NCBI GenBank assembly: GCA_014905825.1
Contig: JACGCN010000005.1
Location: 2,418,001-2,482,000 of the forward strand
Length of the DNA: 64,000 bases
Direction: 5' to 3'
DNA from: Lyophyllum atratum
Lineage: Eukaryota > Basidiomycota > Agaricomycetes > Agaricales > Lyophyllaceae
This document shows, piece after piece, positions 33,467-45,321 of the stretch. Under the pieces are notes generated by a model. The model was not told the DNA's origin and did no database searches. It saw only the letters and a list, made by a program, of their open reading frames with translations. A program made the position numbers and the translations under genes. Every line of letters starts with the position of its first letter. The stretch's first letter is position 1.

Positions 33467-34870
33467 CTAGGCTTTGGCAGCATTCCAAGCCTTCTCAGCC
33501 TCCAACAATCCATTGATCGCGCCATCAATCGTCTCCTTCCAGGTGTGGTACTTCTCCATCCCAAGGACTGTCTTGGCACGTGTCGCGTCAATACTGGTAG
33601 GAGGACCGGGGAACGGCGCAAACGTAGCATCAAGCGCGGGGAGACGGTCCTTCAGTTCGGGCCGAGTCTGATGCAAATACTCAACCGCGTCCTTCCAGAT
33701 TAAGAAGCCGCCAGAAATAAGGAAACGTTTCTCTTCAACGTTAGAGGTACTCTTGGGCACGAGTAAGGCCGCAACGTGAGCCTGGGCAACGTCACGGACG
33801 TCGCAGAACAAGGGAGGAAGAGGCGGCGGGATAGCACCCTTGAGCAGGGTATAGATGTGCTGGTTGGAGCTCAGGGCGCTCTGCTCTGGCAGGGGAAAGC
33901 CGGGAGAGAACTGTCCGAAGATAAAGGGCGGAGTGACTGAAGAGTAGCCGTGAGCTGACATCATGTGTCAGGTGGTTCTGTTGCTTACCGATCGAGAGAT
34001 CCAAGGAAGGCTGCGTTTCCGCGAACTTCCAAGCCGCGCGTTCGGCGAGGGTCTTGGCAGCGAGGTAGGTCCACATGGGATCGTGTTCTCCGGCGAGGAA
34101 TTCGTCTTCAGTGACGTTTCCCCAGTCTGAGGTGATCAGTTAGCATTCGTGAGACGAAACATGTCGGGATATATGATCCGACCTTTCTCGGTGCTAACGT
34201 GGCCCTCGAAGGCTTGCTTGAGAGTGGCTGTGAGCTTAGATGAGATCCGATATGGACTGAGTTTGCGTGAGATGGACATACGATCGATACTCGAAGCCCA
34301 GCTTCCTGTCATGACGACTTTGCTGACACCATTCTTGAGAGCCTGGCGAAGGACGTTCAGGTAGCCTTCGACAGCGATCTGTTATGGATGAGTAGGAAAC
34401 TCAACTCGCGAATTTGATAGCTTACATTCAAGTTCTCCTTGGGACCGGGTCCTCCGAAGGGCAAGGGTGCTGCAACGTGTATGATGGCGTCAACACCTGA
34501 AAGTGCCGATGATCGTTATTCTACGATAATAGGACGATAAAAGTATGAAGATACCTTTCAAGGCATCAGTGAGGTCTCCAGTGCCAACATCATCAACTTG
34601 CACCACCTCGAGAGCAGGGAATTTGGAACCGACAAATTTCCTGAAGTCGTCGATCTTGCCGCTGCGGAGGGTGCTGATGAAACGAAAAGATCGTCATCGT
34701 TTGGGAGCAATATTTGAGTTACAAGACCCACCCGCGGACTTTATAACCAGCCTCGATGAGTTGCAAGACCACATTGGATCCGACAAACCCGTTGACGCCG
34801 GTTACCTGGACCAAGAATCAGAGAGCTGTGATCAAAGCCGCTAAAGCCGACGCACCAAGATAAGAGACAT
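33467..34870 (-). CDS. NAD(P)-dependent extended short-chain reductase (Gre2 / DFR-like)
   Basis: Cytosolic reductase of the NAD-dependent epimerase / dihydroflavonol-4-reductase-like family; fungal members reduce aldehydes and ketones such as methylglyoxal, and the substrate here is unknown. Eight exons: 34870-34856 (only 15 bp), 34805-34732, 34673-34555, 34496-34426, 34378-34282, 34227-34183, 34126-33989, 33936-33467; introns 47-58 bp; 342 aa, standard length. N-terminal Rossmann motif VTGVNGFVGSNV with GxxGxxG. Catalytic YLAAK (YxxxK) follows MTGSWAS, which supplies the Ser. TPPFIFGQF and FCDVRDVAQAHVAAL are typical of the family. The donor of the sixth intron (GTCGGA) is weak but its branch site GCTAAC and frame fit. 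High confidence. Confidence 0.9.
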
Positions 34871-36450
34871 CGATAAAAGATTCGATAATGAGGGTTAAAT
34901 AGATGAGTGTTAATTCAGAGGAGGTTGAAGAGATGGTGATTCGAACGAAGTTTCTCATTCCTTTTTAAAAAGGGAACGAGGAGGCCATGCGCAGCGGCGC
35001 AGCCAAGAGAACAATGAACGTTCAACAAGCGCGTAGTCTCTCGTTGCTAAGAGCGCAGGGCACGTAGGAAGCGCAGCATGCTCTCAACTGGAAAATCTGG
35101 CAGTGATTGTCTGTGTAAAAGCCGGAATTCGGCGCCGACAGACCACCTACTGCGGGAGAGAGCCCTCTTTTTCCTGGATAACCGACACCCTATACTTCGG
35201 CCGCAGTGAGGATACACGTTATTGCCAAAAGCCTGGAAGAGAGGAGTCCAACTGTAATGCGCTGTTCGCTGTAGGTCGTGTGAAGCTGGAACGTAGCTGG
35301 AAGCTTCACACCTAACAAGCTCAAACATCTCCTAATCAGGACAACTTTCCGAACCTTTCTCCACCGTGGCTTGGCACGATGCCAGTCGTCCAATTTGCAT
35401 CTTTTCCCTCTCTAACACGGTCCTCATTCTGGCATGGACTCACAAATCCCAAGGTAGACATGCTTCGGTTAGGGCTGAAGAATAGCGCTATTCCGATATC
35501 AGGATCATAGTCTAGTATCTTGGGGGCCGCGATCCCTCAATGGAAGACACTATGGAGATCGGTAACGACGTCGTACATTAATCTGAACAGGATGAGGTTC
35601 TCGGAGAATGACTGAGCGCGCTTGGCTGGGAAAAGATCTGCAGGGAAAGCTAGGATGGCCGGATCTTGCGCCCATGAAGGATCCTACAAGGTATTTACTC
35701 TTCGTTACAGTGGGAACGATGTTCATCAATGATTAGTAGACTCGCGAACCAAGCTGTTGATCGTAATCGAGGTAGGGTGTTCGTACCATAATATTCGTTG
35801 ACTCGGCGCGCCTCTCGTTTCCGAATACCGTTCTGCAGCCGCTCTTCGAATTCGAGATGTGCCTTGAAGGCGGGAAGCACATGACACTAAAAATTTGGTT
35901 CAGCCCGGCTGAAGAGGATGGTATCGTACGTCGCGGTCTCTGTTTCACGCCCTATCACATCGGCTGACGGTAGGGAAAATCAAGAACGCGTCCGGCCATT
36001 CACTTCCAAACCCCGTGCCTGGCCATCCCTGTATCAACAGCCTCCACCTCGCTGGCGCGGCTTACGACAAGTGTACAGGGTGCAGCGAGACTGGGAGTCT
36101 CAATTTTCGATTGTCGATGTTGGCAGGAGATGTTGACTTCTCTTTAATCGCTTATCTAGGTGCTACCTGCATACCAGAAGGAGAGGTCCCAGATAACGCT
36201 GAAGGCATTCGACGAATCTAGGTCGTAGCATGGTATGTCTCCTTTCTTACAGGCGACCAAGTGCTCACAGAGTCCATTTTTCGACCAAAGGTTGCTTGGG
36301 GTCCCCGACTACACACATGCAGCTGATGAGGTATATTAAATGAGCGAAGAAGAATATGTTACAATAGAGGTCTAATTCTTAGGGACGTTTGGGTATCAGT
36401 ATGGCTCGACCATGAGGTTACAATGAAGAAGAGAAAAAGGAGGAAGGGTA
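34871..36450. other. 1.6-kb intergenic region, nothing recognised
   Basis: Only short unrelated open frames. Upstream of the reductase and downstream of the 36451 gene. Confidence 0.5.
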
Positions 36451-37568
36451 TCAGTACGTTCCCTGCTGCGGAATTGTCCATGAACATATGTGTACGTGAA
36501 GCACCACGACCATCACCAAGAGAACGAGCCACCTAGGAATACGAGATATTCTGGTGGAGGTGATGCCGGTTTCAACGTCTTGGTGAGCAAAGATCTGCTT
36601 GGAATTGCCATCTACCTTCTCAACCGCAGTCGGCGTCAAAGGTTCCGCTGTCACGACGATCGGCGGACTAGTCCCAACACGAATCGAGAACCTATGACGT
36701 TGTCCTGGGTCATCGGATTCCGGTATCCAGATTTCACGACCTCTGGGGTGAAAGAAGTTCGTTGTAGGGGCGGGGGTAGGAGACTTTGCTACCCTTGTTG
36801 AAAAGTGGTGACGGTGGTCTTCAGACGCCAGCGACGGGTCAATATCGGTGATACTAGTATTTTGGGAAGAGGAAAAAATTTCGTCGGCTGGTAAATAAGC
36901 GATGGATATGTTTTGCACGAGGGGAATGTCATGGTTCAGAGTTAAGGGAGGTGAGTTCTCCATAACCCCTTCAGCTTTGCGCCTAGACAAGTGAATTTCC
37001 AAAAGGCCCTTCAAAAAACGATTTTCGACAGGGCCGAATTCTTCAAAAGGGGAAGACGTGGGGAAGTAGGGTAGATCGTCTGTCTCGAGAGTCTTAGGGA
37101 AGTATAGTTGGTCTGACGTTTCTGAGACCGGGAAGCTGATCACGATTTTGAAGCATTTGCCGGGCAGCAGCGTAATCTTAGGATGGAAACCACCCTCTTC
37201 CAAGAACGATATCAGGACAACCTTTAATTGAGTCCAATAGCGGTTGGTATACTGAGGTAGATCCGGCGTGAACATGGTGTAGCACAGGGGCTCCCCTGGG
37301 GACGTTTCGAGCCACGAAGGGCGGAGGTCCGGATCCGTCAATGCATCGGCAAGCTTATCTAGTCTATTATCAGATACTTAGATTAGCGATCAGCTGGACA
37401 TGAGCCTACAAAGGTGACATACTGTTGCACGAGGTGGGCCACTATTCTATCCAGAGCCTCTTCCAGCCACTCCTCAGCCTCAGTTTTGATTTGAGCTGCA
37501 ATTACGTCGAGGTATTGATCAAAAGATGCTGCGGGGGAGGTTGAGCTGAGTGTAGATCGATGGTCCAT
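36451..37568 (-). CDS. Lineage-specific tail-anchored protein, paralogue of the 3258-4905 gene
   Basis: Function unknown. Two exons, 37568-37423 and 37363-36451, with a 59-bp GTATGT...AATAG intron, giving 352 aa. The segment LRPSWLET...CYTMFTPDLPQYTNRYW matches LRPAWLET...CYTMTTPRLPLNTKRYW in the 532-aa protein, and the intron sits at the same place and phase just before it. This alignment fixed both splice models. It lacks the CxxCxCC clusters and the KVES repeats, but has a duplicated RHHFSTRV/RHRFSIRV segment and ends in a single membrane anchor (WLVLLVMVVVLHVHI) followed by a dozen residues. Confident as a paralogous pair. Confidence 0.75.
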
Positions 37569-39394
37569 AGGTTCGTTGGGCTGAGGATCGTACAAGACGG
37601 TGGACGCTGGATATTCAGTGAGGTGACGAAATTGGCTCTTATGTGGTGTTATAAGATCGAGAAAGGCGACAAGTACGAAAGAGGGACTTTCATAAAGGGG
37701 AGAGTGCCACAAGAGGCTTTATGGCCCCGCGCCATAGAAAGGCATGTCTGTTTGTCCAAGGAAAAACAAAGGCTCTGATCAAGCAAAGAAAGCTATACCC
37801 ATGTTCTGTGACTCATATGCCTTGAGGCAAAGTGCAAATTGGCGTGTCTTATATCTTGTGAACAATCGATCACGAGGTGTTTCGCAAGTCTTCATAGCAC
37901 CGCAGTTTGACACTGGCAATTGATGTAGAGTACAGGATGCACGGCGAGAGTGCATGGTTTCGTTTTGCTCTCGACATATCAAATTTTGCATAAGGTCCTG
38001 GTATTCATATCTTCCGGGACGAATTCAGAAGACATCGATGTCGTTAGTACAGAGTGACTCAACTAAGAAGGCACGACCTTTCGTCATAGTGACGAAACAA
38101 AGCAGTCCCCTCATGCACGGCCGCCAGGCTCTCGTACCGCATGCCTCTTATCCCACACTCCATACCATCGCGTCTTGTACATATCCCATTCTCCGCCACT
38201 CTGTATCTAGATCCGCAGATCTCATGGCTATGAACGTAGTTCTCGAGCGATATGTATCCGTGACGCTGGAGGGTTCATATCTATGCAGCTAGAGGGCAGT
38301 TCTACGTGAGCGACTGCAAGTCCAGACGAAATAAATGCAGATACGCACTCTCCTTCTGCCGGCAGAATATGGCCCGAAATGAACGTGACTCGCTCACCAT
38401 AACCCACTTTAAACGTGGTGTTCTGGACGTCATTTAGATGATGCCCTGCATCGCGAACCCGAGCGAAATATGGGAGCTGCAAGAATTAAAAACGCGGGGC
38501 CAGCAGCATGAAAAATATCTTCGATGAGTTACGGGATTGAGAGAGCGGTTCGGTGAGGGGAATGGAAAAGCATCCGAACGTGATCCGAGTGCGCACGTGG
38601 TGCACAGCAATTTTGATGTCAGACTCTGTCCAACTCTCAGAAGTCTCAGATCTCAGCCCACGACCCGAAATCTCTGCATCCATAGCTATAACGCACAAGG
38701 TTCCAAAGAAAGTCTTATCTTAGTATCGCTATGTTCACTGGATGGCCCTGCTTGAGTTGGCTAGATACATGATATGAGTGTCGCGCCGTGAGTTCTTCAC
38801 AACCAATCAACAACTCGCTTCATTATCTATCTCACGTCCGTCCTAGGCTTGTCAGAGGGTCAACAAGCTTCTTCTCATAAGCCAAATAACGTTCAGGATC
38901 CGTCCAGATGCTAGCTCTACTCTCGAGCATCCGGCGAGTTCTTGCTTTCTAGCCTAACAACTCGGACACAGAGCGGCCGACTCTCTTCCACGTGGGTATT
39001 CCATCCAGGGCGCATCTGAGTCTCATCCACCATCCGTCCACCTCACAGCGCAGCTGTATTCTGCAGTTGAATCGCTGGTATGTATTTTACAGCTTGTCTC
39101 TATACTGGGACTGATCATATGACGGTTCCAAAATAGCCCGATCTACCTATACTCGATCGTAATTCCCGAATAGCATAGCCGGGCACTCCGTCCCGCGTCT
39201 GTCTCGCTGTCGGAGTCTTACTTGCTGTACCGGTGACTTGTCGCTCGACGTTATCAATTGCATCAGTCTCGTCCATGAATGATGCATCATCGATGGACGG
39301 AACTTGATATTGTATAAGCGTAAAGCGTTCGTTGCTTCGAGCGTTTGACGGTCCTTAACTCTTCCCCCCCTTATCAGCAAGATACTACTCTGGA
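37569..39394. other. 1.8-kb intergenic region
   Basis: Upstream DNA of the tail-anchored gene and of the first MAGP-type gene. Open frames at 38228-38482 and 38537-38755 have no recognisable motif or splice partner. Confidence 0.5.
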
Positions 39395-40852
39395 ATGTCT
39401 CGCACGAGGAGAGAAATACTCGCTGTTTTTCCGTTTATCATCGCATGTGTTCTTCCCTCTGTGACCGCTTTCGTTCCGCTCGTCAATAAGCGCTTCTCAT
39501 ACCCGGATGGAATCGTCGGTCATCCCTTCTCAACTTTTTTGCACTGGCACTGACGACTTTATGTACGATTTCAGCCATTCCAAGCTGATACGGATAACCT
39601 TGATCGGGGCAAGCAAACTGGATATAACCGCTGTGGTGCAAGCACTGCTGGTCAATCCTCGCTCTGCCAAACGTCCTTCCTTAACTCCGTAGATGGTGCG
39701 CCATTCCTTCATCTCACACGTTCCGAAACCTATCCATTCGCCTCCACTATGTCGTTGAACCTGCCTTAATCGTTTACTTGGCCAGATTTCTGCCTCTGGG
39801 CCCCGATCAACCCTAACTCTGTCGTCGGTGATGTTGAAGGCGAGATGGTAGCGTGGTGCACCAAGCCAGGACGCGGCACACGTGTTATCCCTCCTGGGGC
39901 GCTTCGGGGTGTGCAGTTCATGAAGACGCCAGACTACGTGCAAGTCGTGGGTTTCATCGACCAGGCAAAAATTAACATCGCGTCTGGCGATTCAGGTGGG
40001 GAGATGGATCCACATGGTGCGGATTTGGTGCGTTTGTTCCTTTGATCGACCTCGCAAACTCTACGCTGATGCTGGAGACGTAGCGCGGGAACCCACTTGG
40101 CGGGCTCATGTACTCGAGTGCCTATACGAGTAACAAGAATGCCTTCAAGCAAGTCATCGAATGGCACAAGTACCGCCTTTCTCCCTCCTTCATTTGCTCA
40201 TCTCACTGACTTCTTCCTTTCTAACAGCTTTATGGGCTCAAACGCTTTTTGTCTCAAAGCATGCGATCCGGCAGGGCCAAATGCCGCCAAGTTCTGCCAG
40301 CACATTTATGACCGCATTGGATGCGAGTTCAACGCGCCCTCCAATGCGCAGCCAGGGGTATTCGAGTCTTGCAAAGGCGACAACCAGGACTTCCCCGGCA
40401 TTTACAAGGATGCGCAAGGCAAGGTGCAGACGTACACGCAACCGCCTGAGAGCTTGGGTGATATCACGAGCATGCCGTATACTGCGCGCGTGCCGGCCAG
40501 CTCGGAGTGTGTGAAGTTCCAGAGCGCAGCTCTGTTCGCGGGGAGCGTTACCCCAGGTACGGGCGGCGGAACTACAATCACGTCGAGCAGGACGTCAGAG
40601 AGTTTGACGAGTGGTATCAGTCCAAGCATAAGTGGGAGTAGCGTGGCCACGAGCACCGACAGTTTCTCCCCGACGATGACGGGGCCTGCTAATACCTTTA
40701 CTGCTCCTCCTGTGTCGACTGCCCTTTTTGGGCCAACAGCGTCAGTGGCTCCGCCTGCGTCAACCACTAGTTCGAGTGCGATCACACGAGGAAGCATACC
40801 CATCCTGGCTCTTGTCCTCAGTCTTTTGTTTGGGACAGGTCTTCTAAATTGA
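39395..40852 (+). CDS. Secreted MAGP-type glycoprotein (copy 1)
   Basis: Member of the Agaricomycete family annotated as 'macrofage activating glycoprotein'; secreted or wall-bound, molecular role unknown. Five exons: 39395-39514, 39575-39695, 39786-40027, 40084-40169, 40228-40852; 397 aa. Signal peptide ending VLPSVTA. Conserved core: SLCQTSFLNS, DFCLWAPINPNSVVGDVEGE, MVAWCTKPG, GGEMDPHGADLRGNPLGG, FCLKACDPAGPNAAKFCQHI, NQDFPGIY and TYTQPPESLGDITSMPYTA, rich in paired cysteines. The Ser/Thr-rich C-terminal stretch ends in a hydrophobic tail (PILALVLSLLFGTGLLN), as in GPI-anchored wall proteins. The first donor is GTCGGT, weak but supported by the homologous junction in copy 2. Confidence 0.87.
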
Positions 40853-41776
40853 TTTCGCGGAAGTGGTGGACTTTTTGACGGCTCATCTTCGGCCGCTGTT
40901 GTCGTTTCTCACTATTCATTCTTGGGTTCATTTCGGTTCTAGTCTAATGTACAATACGTATGAATGTCATGTTTTCGGGACTTTTCGGATAGCTTGTCCT
41001 TATTTCGGGCGACTGACGGGGACGGTGTGCATACACTGCCAAGTACGAAGGCGATCTCATTTTCCTGCCTTATTGTTATGCTCTACAGACCACAAGTCCC
41101 AAAGCTTTGACGCAAAAATGCGTCGTTGCAAAGATTTCCACCGACGAGGTTCGAACAATCATGTGGCCAAAGGCTTCCCACACTTTGTGCAAGTTTGCGG
41201 TCTCCAATGTCCATCAACCGTCATGACGCCAGCCCTCCCCAACTCGCCGGCGCTGTCCAGGAGGACATGTTCTCTTTGAGACTCTATCCCTAGTTGACTG
41301 ATAATCCTTGTCGTTTTGCGGCTTCGGATCAACTGTCTAAGCATAGCAGGCATTGTCCTCCGCAGCCTATTCCATGAGCCGGATCCGGATTTTTCTTCCA
41401 TGGTGACATCCGCCTCTATCGGTACTCGGGGCGGTTGGAAAGGAATATCTGTATATGTAAGTACATAGCACTTGCATCGAAGGCTAGACCGGAATTGCTA
41501 ATAATCAAGCTAGCAGATTTCTTAGGTATGACGGTCGGGGTGGTGACGCCTTTTTCTAAGGCGCGGTTTCCTTATCCGTGGTCAAGGCGGATCAACCGAC
41601 GTTCCCAGTTCGGATACCTATCGGCTCTCTTAGGCCGCGAGTTTCATCACAGGACGGCATGATCAATTGGCGACGACGGCGAGTGCAGCCCGACTGCTGT
41701 TAAAAACCGTTACTCTCCCGGAACATCACATCTTTCTTCTTTCTTCCGCTTGTCGTTGCCTTCATCTCCTCTCGCG
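40853..41776. other. Intergenic between the two MAGP-type genes
   Basis: About 0.9 kb; 3' flank of copy 1 and promoter of copy 2. No gene seen. Confidence 0.5.
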
Positions 41777-43153
41777 ATGCCTCGATATACGGCACTGTAC
41801 ATTTTCTCCAGCTTATCCCTTGTCTCCGTTGTTTCCGCAATTGTGCCATTAGCGAGCAAGCACTTTAAATATCCCAACGAAATTGTACGTCGCTGTTCAT
41901 CGCCTCGTCCTCAAGACCGTGTTTGGCTCACAGCACGTGCTTCCGAAGCCCTACCAAGCTGATACGGATGTGGGCGATCGAGGAAGACAGACTGGATACA
42001 ACCGATGCAACTCTACCACCGAGGGCCCGAACTCGCTCTGTCAAACCTCCTTCCTAAATTCCATTGATGGTACGCCCGATGCCATCTCTCGTATCCGACG
42101 AAATCTGATTATCCTCGCCAGACTTTTGCCTGTGGGCGCCAATCAACCCTAACTCTGTTGTAGGCAACGTGGAAGGCGAGATGGTCGCGTGGTGTACCAA
42201 GCCAGGTCATGGGGCGCGCACTATCCCTGCTGGCGCACTGACAGGTGTCCAGTTCATGAAGACCAAGGATTATGTCCAGGTGGTCGGATTTCTTCACCAG
42301 GATAAAGTGAATCTCGCAGCGGACGATTTTGGAGGGGAGATGGATCCACACGGCGCTGATCTTGTATGTTCTATGTCCGCAGTTGTCGATGCCAGCTGAT
42401 TGGCTAATGGTGACTGCAGCGTGGTAATCCACTGGGAGGCCTGATGTACTCTAACGCCTACGGAAACGACAAAAATAACTTCCAACAAGTCATCGAGTGG
42501 CACAAGTAAGCTTTACGTTCACCTCAACAAAACCCAACGTTCGCTCACCTGACCTCCGCAGCTTCATCGGCGGCAACTTCTTCTGCCTTAAAGCCTGCGA
42601 CCCCGCCGGGCCCAACGCCGCTCACTTCTGCGAACACATCTACGATCGTATCGGGTGTGCCTACAACGCACCCAACAACGCACGAGATGGCGTTTTTGAG
42701 TCATGTCTTGGTGAAAACCAGGATTTCCCCGGGGTGTATGTCGAGAACGGCGTGACGAAGACGTATACTCAGCCACCTGAGAGCCTTGGACCCATCACCA
42801 CTATGCCATATGTTGCCCGTGTCCCTGCCAGCACCAGCTGTTCACAGTTTGACAGTGCAGCGCTTTACTCGGGGTCAGTGGGTGTTCCACTGCCGTCTCC
42901 GACTGCCACCTCTACCTCCACGACTTCCTTGTCATCATCGTCGTCCTCGCAGACGCAAACCCTGTCCCAACCATCAATCCCAACCACAGGAACAGGTTCG
43001 ACCGTTACGCCTGGTCCGGCTAATACGGTGGCGACAACGATAACCAGTAGTGCGCCTTCTGCAAGCCAAACGGGTAACGATGCTGGCGCTCTCGCGATTT
43101 CGGGGGCTGCATCAATTTTCGGCGTCATCTTCGCAGCTCTGTTCCTGGCTTAA
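41777..43153 (+). CDS. Secreted MAGP-type glycoprotein (copy 2)
   Basis: Tandem paralogue of the gene at 39395. Exons 41777-41884, 41949-42069, 42122-42363, 42420-42505, 42562-43153; the middle exons have exactly the same lengths (121, 242, 86 bp) as in copy 1; 382 aa. Signal peptide MPRYTALYIFSSLSLVSVVSA. The same cysteine-rich core (DFCLWAPINPNSVVGNVEGE, FCLKACDPAGPNAAHFCEHI), a Ser/Thr-rich stalk and a hydrophobic C-terminus fit a GPI-anchored protein. The second exon could instead start at 41934 after a normal CAG, adding five residues in frame; I chose the AAG acceptor because it restores the PNEI-PYQADTD junction seen in copy 1. Confidence 0.87.
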
Positions 43154-44033
43154 GGATAGCTATATCGTACCATGGCTGATGACGGGTGCGAGTACCCATG
43201 GACTATTTGCATGACATTATTGCTACGACCCACATTCTTTTCTTAGGGCTCACTGTTATTGTAACTTACGGACTGAATATACCAAGTCAGGGCGTACTAA
43301 TATGATTGATTAGAAAAGAAAAGTGTCGCGTCGCTCGATGGTCCATGCTCATTGTCTTGCAACTAGAAAATTATCACTGGCATCTGCGCGTGAGACCATC
43401 TCAACAAATCGGAGCATATTAACTTGAATGGTGAATGATGTCGAGGTCAGGCGCGGTGTAATGAAACCAGCACTCTGATTAGCGGCCGCGTACTGTGTGA
43501 TCGTTAGAAATCGCGAGGAAAACCAGAAGCGCAAGGAAAATTGACACTGTAAAGTCAACCTAGGGAGCCTCGGACGACCCAAAGGGTAACGTACTTGTTC
43601 AAAGATCCAACGACTTTTACGCCGAGCGTGAGGATGATCGTAGTGAAATCAATTTGACATCCACCACCGCCCGAAGCTTCAGTTAGACGGGACCAACTAG
43701 TTCCAAGTCTTCATCCTCCAGCCAGTCCACTCCGCGACAAACCGAGGGTGTAAGGGTCAGGTAATAAAACAGTGGGTACGGTATACAATATGTAACAGTA
43801 CAAAGGCAGTGGCAAAAAGCACGAACAAGAGCAAGGGGAATAAGTTACGAACAAGTACAATATCGAAGGAGACCATGTGAAAACGCGCGCGCAAGATATG
43901 ACCTGCAATGTACAACTAAAGAGTGGATAGGAATACGAATAAGCAAGGTGACGGACAGAGAGAGGCTGGATGCCGAAAATCTACGATGAAAGCGTCAGAA
44001 TCAGTAGACGAGTAGCTGCGCTCGGAATGGAGC
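43154..44033. other. Intergenic, nothing recognised
   Basis: 3' flanks of MAGP copy 2 and of the HMG-box gene. Small open frames only. Confidence 0.5.
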
Positions 44034-44710
44034 TCACCAATCATCGCTCTCCTCCTGGTCAGCGACCTCGTCGCCACCCTCCATCGGATCGCTCGACTCC
44101 TTTTTCTCCTCCTCCTCTTCCTCCTCTTCGTCTTCAGAGGCAGCCTTCTTGGCAGCGGCCTTCTTCCGGGGAGCCTTAGCTTTTGGTTCTTTCGGCTCCT
44201 TTGGCGCTTTCGGTTTACGCGCTTTCGGTTCTGAACCTCGGTTGGGATTCTCAGGGGCGTCCTTCCACATGGCAGCCATCTATACAGGCATGGAGACATC
44301 AGTATGGATGATGGGTAGGAGAAGCAGAATGGTGGTGTGGTGGGCGCTATAGTTAGACATGGAACAACCACTAACCTGCGACATCGCTTCCTTGGACCGT
44401 CCAGGGTTCGCGTCATTCCAAGCTTTCATGTGTTCCTTGCAGAAGAGCTGGTACGCCGTCGGCTCGCGCTTTGGCTTGTCGGCCTTGTCTGCAGCGTACA
44501 ATATCAGCGATCGTGTCGAGCACAGTTGTGTTGGTGCGCATATAGGCATGGAACTGTACTTACCAGCCTTGGGTTTGGCAACTCGCGTCTTCTTATCATT
44601 AGCCGCCTTCGTTGCGGTCTTGGTTTTTGTCACTGTAGATTGAACAAACGAGTGTCAGGTAAGCACGTAGAGCGGCAGCGGCAAAACTCACCTGTAGCGG
44701 TTTTGGCCAT
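44034..44710 (-). CDS. HMG-box chromatin protein with acidic tail
   Basis: Small nuclear DNA-bending protein of the HMGB/Nhp6 type. Four exons: 44710-44692, 44632-44564, 44488-44376, 44279-44034 (introns 59, 75, 96 bp); 148 aa. A Lys/Ala-rich N-terminus leads into one HMG box (KREPTAYQLFCKEHMKAW, NPGRSKEAMSQ, MAAMWKDAPE), then Lys/Ala/Pro-rich repeats (KAPKEPKEPKAKAP) and an acidic E-rich stretch before ESDDW. This basic-box-basic-acidic order is common in fungal HMGB proteins. Likely acts in chromatin remodelling or transcription. High confidence for the domain; the specific orthologue is not assigned. Confidence 0.88.
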
Positions 44711-45321
44711 TTCGTTGGAGAGGACAGATTGAAGAAGATGCGGGGACGGGACAAGATGGGGGGAAGGGTAAAGGGGTGTTCGGTGGGCGTCGTTTGGAAT
44801 GTCTCTGTTATAAACGCGTCGTCGGAATTTGAAACGTGCGTCGCGTTCGAATCAACGATGTCACGTGAGTGGGTCCGTGCATTGTCCGGCTCGATTCGGT
44901 CCGCCCTTTCCTAACCTCCCCCACGTCTTCCTCGTAATGCATCGCCTCCAAGTTTACCAAGTCCTTTGATCTGTCCATGAAGTTGAGAAGGCTAGAGTGT
45001 GAGTAGGAACCAGAGGAAAACTAGATGGCTGTACCTCCATACACCTGTGCACTTGCAAGTAATCAGCAGCGATTTGCGCCATGGTAGCTCCATGCCTGTC
45101 CACACGTCGATTATAACATGTACGCCTTTGATATCAAACTTTGTAAGTAAAGACACTGACAGTCTTTCGACCATTATTCCCAGGTCCATGACGGCATAGT
45201 CATGACCCTGAAGAAGCCTCTCACTTGCATCCGGACATCCAGTCCCATATCCTTAGACCTGGAGGTCTACGAACAGCGCCGGATGTGCGAGGCTCGTCAA
45301 ATCGCAATCGAGAGCCTAAGA
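44711..45321. other. Intergenic, nothing recognised
   Basis: HMG-box gene promoter and 3' flank of the F-box-like gene. No coding signal. Confidence 0.5.
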
